Assembly (NCBI RefSeq): GCF_036192275.1
Contig: NZ_CP108088.1
Coordinates: 248,001-312,000, forward strand
DNA: 64,000 nt
Direction of reading: 5' to 3'
Origin: Streptomyces sp. NBC_00250
Lineage (GTDB): Bacteria; Actinomycetota; Actinomycetes; Streptomycetales; Streptomycetaceae
Of the stretch, positions 25,612 to 33,412 are shown piece after piece; positions within the stretch are counted from its first letter, which is position 1, and each line of letters begins with the position of its first letter. The position numbers were made by a program, and so were the translations under genes. Below the pieces are notes generated by a model that saw nothing but the letters and a program-made list of their open reading frames with translations, did not search any database and was not told where the DNA came from.

Positions 25612-26655
25612 GTGACCATCAGCTCCCGCTCCCTGCTCGACCGAGTGACACTCCTGCTCGCCGGCGAGTTTGGCATCGTTCCGGCCTCCCTCGCCGAGGG
25701 GCCGGCGGGTACGGCGACCCGCAACTACGTGGCGGAGACGGCCGCGGGCGACCGCTGGTTCGTGAAGACGTACCCGGCCGGGACGGATCTCGCGCGGGCC
25801 GAGGCCGCGGCCGGGCTCAGCGAGTACGCCCGGCTCTGCGGCGTCCCCGTGGCGCGGGCCCGCCCGGTCGTCGACCAGGAGCGACTGGTCGCCTCGTACA
25901 AGGGAACGGCCCTCTCCGTGACGGCCTACGTCGCCGGGGCGGTCACGGCCGACGGACAGCTCGTGGGCCGGAGATGGGAGACGGTCGGCGCGACGGTCGG
26001 GCGTCTGCACCGGGGCCTGGCCCGCCACCCGCTGGGCCCGCCCGCGCTCGGGGCGCGGGATCGGTCCTTCGACCCGGCGCGCGCCCGTGTGCGCCTCGCG
26101 GACCTGGTACGCCGGTACGAGGTGGAGCCGCCGCGCAGCGGTTTCGAGCAGTGGGCGTCGAGAACCGCGAGGGAACGGCTGGCCGCGCTGCCGCTCGTGG
26201 AACGGCTGCTCGAGAAGGCGCCGTCGGTGACGACGTCGCAGATCGTGCACGGGGACCTGTCGGGGCCGAACGTGCTGCTGCGTGGTGACCGCGTGGCCGC
26301 CGTGATCGACTTCCACCCGCCGGGCCGGCGCGACCCGATGTGGGAGCTGGGGCGCCTCGCGCTCGACCCGCGCACCGTGCTGACCCAAGCGGACTGGCCG
26401 GAAGGACTCGCCCGCCTCGCCGCCGCCTACCACGAGCTGCACCCGACGCTGCCGGTGGAGGAGCTGGTGAGCGTGGTGCGGCTGACGGCCGCGTACCTCG
26501 GGTGCGCGGTCTACCCCTTGAACACCGTCGCCGACGGGCTGGGACCGGTCACACCGTCCCTGGAGGCGTACGCCCGGAGTCGCGCCCTGGCGGCGGTCGA
26601 ACTGCGCGAGCGCCTCGACGAGGCGGAGGAGGTCCTCCGCGACCACCTCAGGTAG
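25612..26655 (+). CDS. Aminoglycoside-phosphotransferase-fold (APH) protein
   Basis: This 347-residue protein has the APH/choline-kinase fold. A glycine-poor N-lobe ends in WFVKTYPAGTDLARAEAAAGL, with a conserved Lys for ATP and a Glu. The catalytic loop is VHGDLSGPNVLL with D215, and the metal-binding motif is VIDFHPPGRRDPMWELGRL with D233. Substrate specificity is unknown; related proteins act on antibiotics, macrolides, choline or other small alcohols. GTG at 25612 follows GGGAAGG by 7 nt, and a TATATC hexamer about 30 nt upstream could be its -10. The longer open frame from 25522 was rejected because it lacks these features. It stands alone between the CIS side and two Nudix genes. Confidence 0.8.
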   Translation: MTISSRSLLDRVTLLLAGEFGIVPASLAEGPAGTATRNYVAETAAGDRWFVKTYPAGTDLARAEAAAGLSEYARLCGVPVARARPVVDQERLVASYKGTALSVTAYVAGAVTADGQLVGRRWETVGATVGRLHRGLARHPLGPPALGARDRSFDPARARVRLADLVRRYEVEPPRSGFEQWASRTARERLAALPLVERLLEKAPSVTTSQIVHGDLSGPNVLLRGDRVAAVIDFHPPGRRDPMWELGRLALDPRTVLTQADWPEGLARLAAAYHELHPTLPVEELVSVVRLTAAYLGCAVYPLNTVADGLGPVTPSLEAYARSRALAAVELRERLDEAEEVLRDHLR

Positions 26656-26736
26656 CGCGCGCCTTGTCCTCGGTCCCCGTCACCCACTCTCCGAAGCCCC
26701 CGTCACTCGCTCCCCTACCCACGTGAGGTACCGCCC

Positions 26737-27033
26737 GTGTCACCCACGCCTCCCCTCGGCATCGACCCGAACACCGCGCACCGGGACGGAACCGTGCTGC
26801 ACGTCGTCGGCGTGCACCTGTTCCTGGAGCGCGACGGCAAGGTCCTGTTGGGGCTTCGCCACCCGGATTCCGCGTTCGCGGGTAACACCTGGCACTTCCT
26901 GGCCGGGCACTGCGAGGCCGAGTCGGCCGTCGCGTGCCGCGTCCGTGAGGCACGGGAGGAAGCCGGGCTCCTGATCGAACCAGGCGACGTCGAACTCGTC
27001 CACGACGTGGACGTCGCCCGGCAGCGACGGTGA
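26737..27033 (+). pseudogene. Truncated Nudix hydrolase remnant
   Basis: These 98 codons encode the first part of a Nudix protein (VLHVVGVHLFLERDGKVLLGLRHPD, then a Nudix box GHCEAESAVACRVREAREEAGLLI). The box has one residue fewer than the G-x5-E-x7-R-E-U-x-E-E-x-G-U consensus in its first spacer (GHCEAE instead of G-x5-E). The frame then stops after HDVDVARQRR, where family members continue for 40-60 residues. No continuation in another frame was found before the next gene, so this is likely a decayed copy. An unusually short active protein is possible but less likely. Confidence 0.55.
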
Positions 27034-27122
27034 CTCGGTGAACGACGGCTCGCCGGAGGACGGAGGGCTCGGATGGAGTCCGTCCTCGTTCCGCCCCCTC
27101 CCGACGAAAGGTCTCGCCCCTG

Positions 27123-27875
27123 ATGAGTGACCGTCCCACCCGGCTCGGCCCGATCGCGCCCGTCGAGTTTCTCGATGCCCGCCGGATCACCTTCGTCGAG
27201 CATCCGCCACCCGTGTTGTCACCGGCGGAGCGGAAGGAGATGGACCGGATCTGGGTGGGTACGCGGGCCCGTGACCCCGACACCTTCGACGGCCCGCTGG
27301 TCGCCAGCCTGGGCATCGAACTCCCCGCACCTGGTGCGCTGGTGGCGCGATGGGCTCGGGTCACCTACCGCTACCGGGCGCTGCGGCGGCTCCGGCCTCC
27401 CGAGGACGTGCCCGGATCTCTCTACGTCACCGTTCTGCTGCCCACCGAGGCCGGTCTCGTGGTCGGGCGGGGGTCGCCTTCCACTGCCGCCCCCGGCGGC
27501 TGGACTCTCCCCGGAGGCGCGGTCGAGCCACCGGAGGAGGGTCGGCCCCTCGATGCGGGGGGCCTGCGGCGGGAGGCGGTGCGTGAGCTGGCCGAGGAGG
27601 TCGGGGTCCGGATCGCCGCCGAGGAGTTGCGGTTGTTCGCGGTCACCCGGGGGCGCCGGTTCGGCAGCCTCGGGTTCCACTTTCTCGCTCCGCCCGTGGC
27701 CGGCGCCCTCGTGCGCCGTCGCCATGCCGAGCTCGTCGCCGCGGAGACCGGGCGTGGCGCCGGGCCCGAGCTCGACGCGGTGGCCTTCGTGGCCTCGCCC
27801 GCCGAGGCGGCGCGCCTCGGCCCGGGCGCGGACTATCTGCCCCAGGTCCTCCGCCGGTACGGCGACTCGGTCTGA
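27123..27875 (+). CDS. Nudix hydrolase with an N-terminal extension
   Basis: This 250-residue protein has a complete Nudix domain at residues ~98-235. The box reads GGAVEPPEEGRPLDAGGLRREAVRELAEEVGV, containing R-E-A-V-R-E-L-A-E-E-V-G with a longer insert before it. The N-terminal ~95 residues (VEFLDARRITFVEHPPPVL..., RIWVGTRARDPDTFDGPLVAS) are an extra domain seen in some actinobacterial Nudix proteins. The substrate is unknown; nucleoside diphosphate-X compounds are usual. ATG at 27123 is preceded by CGAAAGG. The neighbouring Nudix remnant may be an old tandem copy. It converges on the kinase gene with only 18 nt between stops. Confidence 0.8.
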   Translation: MSDRPTRLGPIAPVEFLDARRITFVEHPPPVLSPAERKEMDRIWVGTRARDPDTFDGPLVASLGIELPAPGALVARWARVTYRYRALRRLRPPEDVPGSLYVTVLLPTEAGLVVGRGSPSTAAPGGWTLPGGAVEPPEEGRPLDAGGLRREAVRELAEEVGVRIAAEELRLFAVTRGRRFGSLGFHFLAPPVAGALVRRRHAELVAAETGRGAGPELDAVAFVASPAEAARLGPGADYLPQVLRRYGDSV

Positions 27876-27893
27876 GTCGGCGCCCGGCGGCAA

Positions 27894-29504
27894 TCAGAGC
27901 CGGGGCGCTGGTGTACGGAAGGAACGGAGGTCCTGCCAGACGAAGGCGGCGAGACCGAGGAGCGCGCCCGCGTGCAGGAGCCACCAGCCGCCCTCGTACG
28001 AGAGGGTGGCGCTCTCCGCGACGTGGGAAGGGAGCGAGCTGGTCAGGTCCCGGACGTCCCACGACAGGTGGGCCGCGGTGAGGCGGACCGGGAGGGCGAG
28101 CGCGCACGCGTAGCCGAGCAGGCGCAGGAAGAGGACGGGCTGGAGCCGGGGTTCGGTCGCCCGGTACACGAGGACGGCCTGCGCGAGGAGCGCGAGGAGC
28201 AGCCAGGACCAGGACAGCAGGCTGCTCTGCGGGGCCGGTTCGGGGAACTGGTCGAGGCCCAGCAGTTCGTATGTCGACTCGTTGGCGTCGATGCTCCGCC
28301 CGTCGCCCGTCCAGAGGTGGATCTGGAAGGCCATCAGCGGCAGGGCGCCTCCCCACAGCGCCAGCATGGCGAGCACGGTCAGTACCGCGCCCACGAGGGG
28401 GCCGCGTCGGACCTTCCGCACCGGGGCGCCGGGCTGCCCCTGGGGTCCCCCCGCCGGCGGAGCGGCCGGCATCGGCGGTCGTGGAGGCGGCACGGCGGCC
28501 GGTTGCGTGGGCTGCGCGTACGTGGGGACCGGTGCGGCCGGAAGGGGAGCCGCCGGGTTGTCGTACGCCGTCGGTGTCGGCCGGGCGGGCTGCGGTTCCG
28601 GCCCCGGTTCCAGGTCGAGCAATCGTGCGGCGTGGCTGCCCAGTTGGGCCAGCACTTCGCCGGGCAGCCATGTCCCGGCGGGCAGGGTGCCGGTCGCCTC
28701 GGCGATCTGCCGGGGTGTGGGCCGGGCCGTGGGGTCCTTGCTCAGGCAGGCGTGTACGAGAGCGGTCAGGGTGTCCGGGACACCGGTGACATCCGGTTCC
28801 TCCTGGACGACGCGGAACATCAGGGCGTGCGGGCTGCCACCGGCGGTGCCGCCGAAGGGTTGGCGGCCCGTCGCGGCGTACACGAGTACCGCTCCGAGGC
28901 AGAACACGTCGCTGGCCGGGGTCAGTTCCTCGCCCCTCACCTGCTCCGGGGACATGAACCCGGGCGAGCCGACGATCGCTCCGCTGCGCGTCAGGACGGT
29001 GTCCCCCGCGAGGGCGTCCAGGGCGCGGGCGATCCCGAAGTCGATGACACGGGGGCCGTCGACGGTGACCAGGACGTTGGAGGGCTTCAGGTCGCGGTGG
29101 ACAAGGCCGGCGCCGTGGATGGCCTGGAGCGCGAGCGCCAGCCGGTTGGCGAGGGTACGGACGGAGTGCTCGGGCAGCGGGCCGTAGTCCCGGGAGACGA
29201 CGGTGTGCAGATCGGGGCCGGGGACGTACTGGGTGGAGACCCAGGGCACGGCGGCTTCGGTGTCGGCGTCGAGGACGGCGGCGGTCCATTCCCCGCCGAC
29301 GCTGCGGGCGGCCTGGACCTCGCGCGCGAACCGTCGCCGGAACTCGGGGTCCCGCGCGTACTCCCGCTGGATGACCTTGACCGCGACGGTGCGCCCGCTC
29401 TCGGACCGCCCGAGGTACACCCGGCCCATCCCGCCCTCGCCGAGCAGGCCGAGCAGCCGGTGGCGGGCGATGTGTGTCGGATCGTCGGGCGTGAGCTGCC
29501 GCAT
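27894..29504 (-). CDS. Membrane Ser/Thr protein kinase (PknB family), C-terminal multi-helix domain
   Basis: This 536-residue kinase has a glycine loop GEGGMGRVY at 22-30, ATP-binding K43, catalytic HRDLKPSN with D138, and DFG at D155-G157, plus an SPGFMSPEQ activation segment. A Pro-rich linker (~280-345) follows. The C-terminus has four membrane helices: GAVLTVLAMLALWGGALPLMAF, WSWLLLALLAQAVLVY, FLRLLGYACALALP and LLHAGALLGLAAFVW. This architecture is unlike the usual single-helix PASTA kinases and suggests membrane-anchored sensing of an unknown signal. ATG at 29504 has GGGGGAA 6 nt upstream. The longer frame from 29531 adds only MSALHRGKH and lacks a good site. Confidence 0.9.
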   Translation of the reverse strand: MRQLTPDDPTHIARHRLLGLLGEGGMGRVYLGRSESGRTVAVKVIQREYARDPEFRRRFAREVQAARSVGGEWTAAVLDADTEAAVPWVSTQYVPGPDLHTVVSRDYGPLPEHSVRTLANRLALALQAIHGAGLVHRDLKPSNVLVTVDGPRVIDFGIARALDALAGDTVLTRSGAIVGSPGFMSPEQVRGEELTPASDVFCLGAVLVYAATGRQPFGGTAGGSPHALMFRVVQEEPDVTGVPDTLTALVHACLSKDPTARPTPRQIAEATGTLPAGTWLPGEVLAQLGSHAARLLDLEPGPEPQPARPTPTAYDNPAAPLPAAPVPTYAQPTQPAAVPPPRPPMPAAPPAGGPQGQPGAPVRKVRRGPLVGAVLTVLAMLALWGGALPLMAFQIHLWTGDGRSIDANESTYELLGLDQFPEPAPQSSLLSWSWLLLALLAQAVLVYRATEPRLQPVLFLRLLGYACALALPVRLTAAHLSWDVRDLTSSLPSHVAESATLSYEGGWWLLHAGALLGLAAFVWQDLRSFRTPAPRL

Positions 29505-29594
29505 GTGCTTCCCCCTGTGCAGGGCCGACACCTCAAGTCCCCCGAGCCGGCCGCCGATGCGTGACGCCGGTCAAACTATCGGACGCGGAACGGC

Positions 29595-29624
29595 GCTCCC
29601 GGCGCCGGTGTCGGTGCCGGGAGC
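29595..29624 (-). terminator. Hairpin after the alpha-glucosidase gene
   Basis: A perfect 9-bp stem, GCTCCCGGC (29595-29603) with GCCGGGAGC (29616-29624), lies just past the GH13 stop on the minus strand and before the kinase promoter. Confidence 0.55.
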
Positions 29625-29647
29625 ACCCGGAGGGTCGCCCGCCGGAT

Positions 29648-31258
29648 TCAGGTGCGCAGCCACACCGCCGTGTCGGTGGGCAGGCGGCCGTCGGCGGCCA
29701 GGGGGCCGCTCGCCAGGAGCAGGCGCTCGTACGCCGGGAGCTCGGCCTGGGTCGTGGAGAGGTTGACCAGGCACAGCAGGCCCTCGCCGCGGGCGAACGC
29801 GAGTACTCCGTCCGCCGCGGGCAGCCAGGTCATGGCACCGTCCCCGAAGCCCTCGACCGAGCCGCGCAGCCTCAGTGCCTCGCGGTACAGCGCCAGCATC
29901 GACGCCCCGTCCGCCTGCTGTCGGTCCACCGCGTGGTCGTCCCAGTCCCGGGGCTGGGGAAGCCACGGCTCGGAGCCGGAGTCCGAGCCGAACCCGTACC
30001 AGGGTGCTCCGGCGGTCCACGGCAGGGGTACGCGGCAGCCGTCGCGGCCGGGGTCGGTGCCGCCGGAGCGGGCGTGCATGGGGTCCTCGATCCGGTCCAG
30101 CGGCACCTCCGCCTCGGGCAGACCCAGTTCCTCGCCCTGGTACACGTACACCGATCCCGGGAGTGCCAGGGTGAGCAGGGCCGCCGCGCGGGCCCGTCGC
30201 GTTCCGAGGGCGAGGTCCGTGGGTGTGCCGAAGGTCTTCGTCGCGAAGTCGAAGCCGGTGTCGGCGCGCCCGTACCGGGTGACCGTGCGGGTGACGTCGT
30301 GGTTGCAGAGGACCCAGGTCGCGGGGGCGCCGACGGGGGCGTGCTCGGCCAGGGTGTCGTCGATGGTGCGGCGCAGCCGGTCCGCCTCCCAGGGGCAGGA
30401 GAGGAAGTTGAAGTTGAACGCGGTGTGGAGTTCGTCGGGGCGGAGGTAGCGGGCGAAGCGTTCGGAGTCCGGGAGCCAGACCTCGCCGACGAAGACGGCG
30501 CCGTACTCGTCGGCTATCGCGCGCCACGACCGGTAGATGGCGTGGAGTTCGTCCTGGTCGATGTACGGGTGGGGGTCGACGCCCTCGACGAAGTCGGCGA
30601 GTGCCGGGTCCTTGGCGAGCAGCGCGGCGGAGTCGATCCGTACTCCGGCGACTCCTCGTTCGAACCAGAAGCGCAGGACGTCCTCGTGTTCCCGGCGGAC
30701 CGCCGGGTGGGCCCAGTTGAGGTCGGGCTGTTCGGGGGTGAAGAGGTGGAGGTACCACTCGCCGTCCTCGACCCGGGTCCAGGTCGGTCCGGAGAACTGC
30801 GAGGGCCAGGTGTTGGGCGGGAGTTCGCCGTTCTCGCCCCGGCCGGGCCGGAAGTGGAAGAGTTCCCGCTCCGGGCTGCCGGGGCCGGCCGCGAGGGCGG
30901 CGCGGAACCAGTCGTGCTGGTCGGAGACGTGGTTGGGGACGATGTCGACGATGACGCGGATGCCCAGCTCGCGGGCTTCGGCGATCAGCTTCTCGGCTTC
31001 GGCGAGGGTGCCGAAGGCGGGGTCGATGGTGCGGTAGTCGGCGACGTCGTAGCCGCCGTCCACCAGCGGCGAGAGGTACCAGGGTGTGAACCAGACGGCG
31101 TCGACGCCGAGTTCGGCGAGGTAGGACAGTCTCGCTCGGACTCCCGCGAGGTCCCCGGTGCCGTCACCGTCGCCGTCGGCGAAACTGCGCGGATACACCT
31201 GGTAGATGACGGCGTCGCGCCACCAGTCGTCGGTGCGATGCGAGTGAGGGGCTGCCAC
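29648..31258 (-). CDS. GH13 alpha-glucosidase of the maltose-type operon
   Basis: This 536-residue protein is a GH13 alpha-glucosidase/oligo-1,6-glucosidase type enzyme. It has VIYQVYPRSFADGDGDGTGDLAGVRARLSYL at the N-terminus. The catalytic nucleophile Asp is in GVRIDSAA (~208), the acid/base Glu in VGEVWLP (~259), and the third carboxylate in CNHDVTR (~320). There is no signal peptide, so it acts inside the cell on imported oligosaccharides. It is the last gene of the binding-protein/permease operon, with a large hairpin separating it from the permease gene. GTG at 31258 has GAAAGGACC just upstream. Against the GH87-like enzymes nearby, alpha-1,3- or alpha-1,4-linked di/oligosaccharides are plausible substrates; the linkage is inferred from context only. 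Confidence 0.88.
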   Translation of the reverse strand: MAAPHSHRTDDWWRDAVIYQVYPRSFADGDGDGTGDLAGVRARLSYLAELGVDAVWFTPWYLSPLVDGGYDVADYRTIDPAFGTLAEAEKLIAEARELGIRVIVDIVPNHVSDQHDWFRAALAAGPGSPERELFHFRPGRGENGELPPNTWPSQFSGPTWTRVEDGEWYLHLFTPEQPDLNWAHPAVRREHEDVLRFWFERGVAGVRIDSAALLAKDPALADFVEGVDPHPYIDQDELHAIYRSWRAIADEYGAVFVGEVWLPDSERFARYLRPDELHTAFNFNFLSCPWEADRLRRTIDDTLAEHAPVGAPATWVLCNHDVTRTVTRYGRADTGFDFATKTFGTPTDLALGTRRARAAALLTLALPGSVYVYQGEELGLPEAEVPLDRIEDPMHARSGGTDPGRDGCRVPLPWTAGAPWYGFGSDSGSEPWLPQPRDWDDHAVDRQQADGASMLALYREALRLRGSVEGFGDGAMTWLPAADGVLAFARGEGLLCLVNLSTTQAELPAYERLLLASGPLAADGRLPTDTAVWLRT

Positions 31259-31287
31259 GTGACGGTCCTTTCGGGCAGGTCGGGGTT

Positions 31288-31340
31288 CTTCGTCGCCGGC
31301 CCGGATGCTGCGGGGCATGGAGGACGGGCCGGCGACGAAG
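31288..31340 (-). promoter_or_regulatory. Large intra-operon stem-loop between permease and alpha-glucosidase genes
   Basis: A perfect 16-bp stem (31288-31303 with 31325-31340) with a 21-nt loop lies between the two genes. It may attenuate read-through or protect upstream mRNA from 3' decay, giving unequal expression within the operon. Confidence 0.6.
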
Positions 31341-31459
31341 GCATGGGGTGGTGCGGAGGGGCCGGGGGCGCGGGCGGCCGTGGTGAGGGTGGCCGGCGTG
31401 ACGCGGGTGGCGCGGCCGGCCTGGACGGCACGGGTGGCCCGCGTGGCCCGGGAGGGCGG

Positions 31460-32335
31460 TCAGCCCTTGAGGCCGCCCGCCGTGAGGCCGCTCATGATGT
31501 TGCGCTGGAAGACAAGGAAGATGAGGAGGGTCGGCACGGACGCGATGGCGAGCGCGGCGATCAGGACGTTGACCGGGACACCGTTGGAGAGCGAGTAGAT
31601 GCCGACGTTGAGGGTCTGGCCGGCCGGGTCGGGCAGGGTGAGCATCGGCCAGAGGAAGTCCTTCCAGACCCCCACGACGGCGAAGATCGAGACGACTCCG
31701 AGGATCGGCCGCGAGATGGGCAGCACGATCGACCACAGGATCCGCATCGGGGACGCTCCGTCGATGGACGCGGCGTCCAGGAGCTCCTTGGGGATCGAGT
31801 CGAAGAAGCGCTTGAGCAGGAAGATGTTGAACGCGTTGGTCACCGAGGGCAGCCAGATCACCCAGGGTGAGTTCAGCAGGTTGCGCTCGAAGATCGGCAG
31901 GTCCAGGACGGTCAGGTACTGGGGCACGACGAGGACGGTCGCCGGGATCATCAGGGTGGCGAGCATCATGCCGAGCACGGCCTTGCCGAAGATCGGCCGC
32001 AGCTTGGAGAGGGAGTAGGCGGCGGCCACGTCCAGGACGAGCTGGAAGGCGAGCGCGCCGAACGCGTAGTAGAGGGTGTTGAAGAGGAGTGTGGAGAGGT
32101 CCATGACCTCCCAGGCGCGGGAGTAGTTCTCCGGTGCGAAGGTCTCCGGCACCAGGGTCGGCGGCGTCCGGATGACCTCCTGGGTGTCCTTGAAGCCGCT
32201 GGACACCATCCAGTAGAGGGGGCCGAGGAACGCCAGGGTGAAGCCGCCGACGACCACGGCGAAGACCACCCGGTAGAGGACCTTGCCACGCGGGCGGGCG
32301 AGCTGCGCGGGCGAGATGAGTGTGCGTGTGGACAT
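31460..32335 (-). CDS. Carbohydrate ABC transporter permease (MalG type)
   Basis: This is a 291-residue inner-membrane permease with six predicted helices. It has the EAA-type cytoplasmic loop ELLDAASIDGASPMRILWSIVLPISRP, the interface with an ATPase. The N-terminus (RGKVLYRVVFAVVVGGFTLAFLGPLYWMVSSGFK) and the end in NIMSGLTAGGLKG are typical of MalG. Together with the MalF-type gene upstream it forms the channel for an alpha-oligosaccharide importer. No ATPase gene is present here; Streptomyces systems of this type commonly use the shared MsiK ATPase encoded elsewhere. It starts 16 nt after the MalF-type stop. Confidence 0.9.
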   Translation of the reverse strand: MSTRTLISPAQLARPRGKVLYRVVFAVVVGGFTLAFLGPLYWMVSSGFKDTQEVIRTPPTLVPETFAPENYSRAWEVMDLSTLLFNTLYYAFGALAFQLVLDVAAAYSLSKLRPIFGKAVLGMMLATLMIPATVLVVPQYLTVLDLPIFERNLLNSPWVIWLPSVTNAFNIFLLKRFFDSIPKELLDAASIDGASPMRILWSIVLPISRPILGVVSIFAVVGVWKDFLWPMLTLPDPAGQTLNVGIYSLSNGVPVNVLIAALAIASVPTLLIFLVFQRNIMSGLTAGGLKG

Positions 32336-32351
32336 GCTGGTCTCCCCGGTC

Positions 32352-33320
32352 CTACTCGTCCTCGGCGCGGCTGAGCTTCACGTACGCCGCCGAGAATCCG
32401 GCGAGGAGTACGAGCAGGAGCAGACCGAGCGCCGCCGCGGCACCGTAGTTGTTGAAGTTGAAGGCGTATTGGTAGATGAGGTAGACGACGGTCGTGGTCG
32501 ATCCCTCGGGGCCCGCGCCGCCGGTGAGCAGGAACGGTTCGACGAAGACCTGCATGGTGGCGATGACCTGCATGAGCAGCATCAGGGAGAGGATCAGGCG
32601 CGTCTGCGGGATGGTGACGTGCCAGATCTTGCGGAACAGCCCGGCGCCGTCGAGCTCGGCCGCCTCGTACAGCTCGCCGGGGATGCTCTGGAGCGCGGCG
32701 AGGTAGATGAGGGCCGCGCCGCCCATGTTCATCCAGGTCGACGCGATGACGACGGAGAGCAGGGAGAGGTCGGGGTCCTGGAGCCATTGCTGCTCGGGGA
32801 GGTGGAGGAAGCGGAAGAGTTCGTTGAGGAGTCCGTAGCCGGGGTCGTACAGGTACTTGAAGAGGAGGACCGAGGCGACGGGCGGGAGCATCACGGGCAG
32901 GTAGACGAGCAGCCGCAGATAGCCCTGGCCGTGGTGGAACTCGTTGATGACGAGGGCGACGGCGAAGGGCACCGCGAAGCCGAAGACCAGCGCGAGGACG
33001 GTGAACAGGAGCGTGTTGCGCCAGGCCTGCCAGAAGGCCGGGTCGTTGACGACGGTGACGAGGTTGTCCAGGCCGACCCAGGTCGTGTGTCCGCTCTCGG
33101 TCTTCTGGAAGGCCAGGAGGAACTCCCTGACCATCGGGTACCAGGAGAAGAACGCGAAGCAGAGGACGGCGCCGATGAGGAAGCCGTGGGCGGTGAGGTT
33201 GCGCCGCAGGCTCTTCGCGAAGCGGTCACGGCCACCGGGGAGTTCGGGGCCCGCCGTCGCCGGCGGCGGGGAGTGGCGGGGGCTGCCCGCCTTGCTCGGG
33301 GTCACGCTGGGGGCCGACAT
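32352..33320 (-). CDS. Carbohydrate ABC transporter permease (MalF type)
   Basis: This 322-residue permease has the EAA loop ELYEAAELDGAGLFRKIWHVTIPQTRL and several membrane helices, beginning with LTAHGFLIGAVLCFAFFSWYPMVREFLLAF. ATG at 33320 has AGGAGCG directly upstream. It is the second gene of the minus-strand transporter operon, between the binding protein and the MalG-type permease. It is a member of the maltose/maltodextrin (CUT1) family; which sugar is carried is unknown. Confidence 0.9.
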   Translation of the reverse strand: MSAPSVTPSKAGSPRHSPPPATAGPELPGGRDRFAKSLRRNLTAHGFLIGAVLCFAFFSWYPMVREFLLAFQKTESGHTTWVGLDNLVTVVNDPAFWQAWRNTLLFTVLALVFGFAVPFAVALVINEFHHGQGYLRLLVYLPVMLPPVASVLLFKYLYDPGYGLLNELFRFLHLPEQQWLQDPDLSLLSVVIASTWMNMGGAALIYLAALQSIPGELYEAAELDGAGLFRKIWHVTIPQTRLILSLMLLMQVIATMQVFVEPFLLTGGAGPEGSTTTVVYLIYQYAFNFNNYGAAAALGLLLLVLLAGFSAAYVKLSRAEDE

Positions 33321-33374
33321 CGTCGCTCCTTGGTGCTGGTCTGCCGGGGTGGAGTCCTGGGTGGGGTGCGGGGG

Positions 33375-33406
33375 CCGGCGGGGGCGGTCCGATCCGCCCC
33401 CGCCGG
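33375..33406 (-). promoter_or_regulatory. Intergenic hairpin between binding-protein and permease genes
   Basis: A perfect 13-bp stem (33375-33387 with 33394-33406) with a 6-nt loop lies just after the binding-protein stop. This is the usual place for a hairpin that stabilises the binding-protein mRNA or partly terminates transcription. Confidence 0.6.
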
Positions 33407-33412
33407 GGCCCG

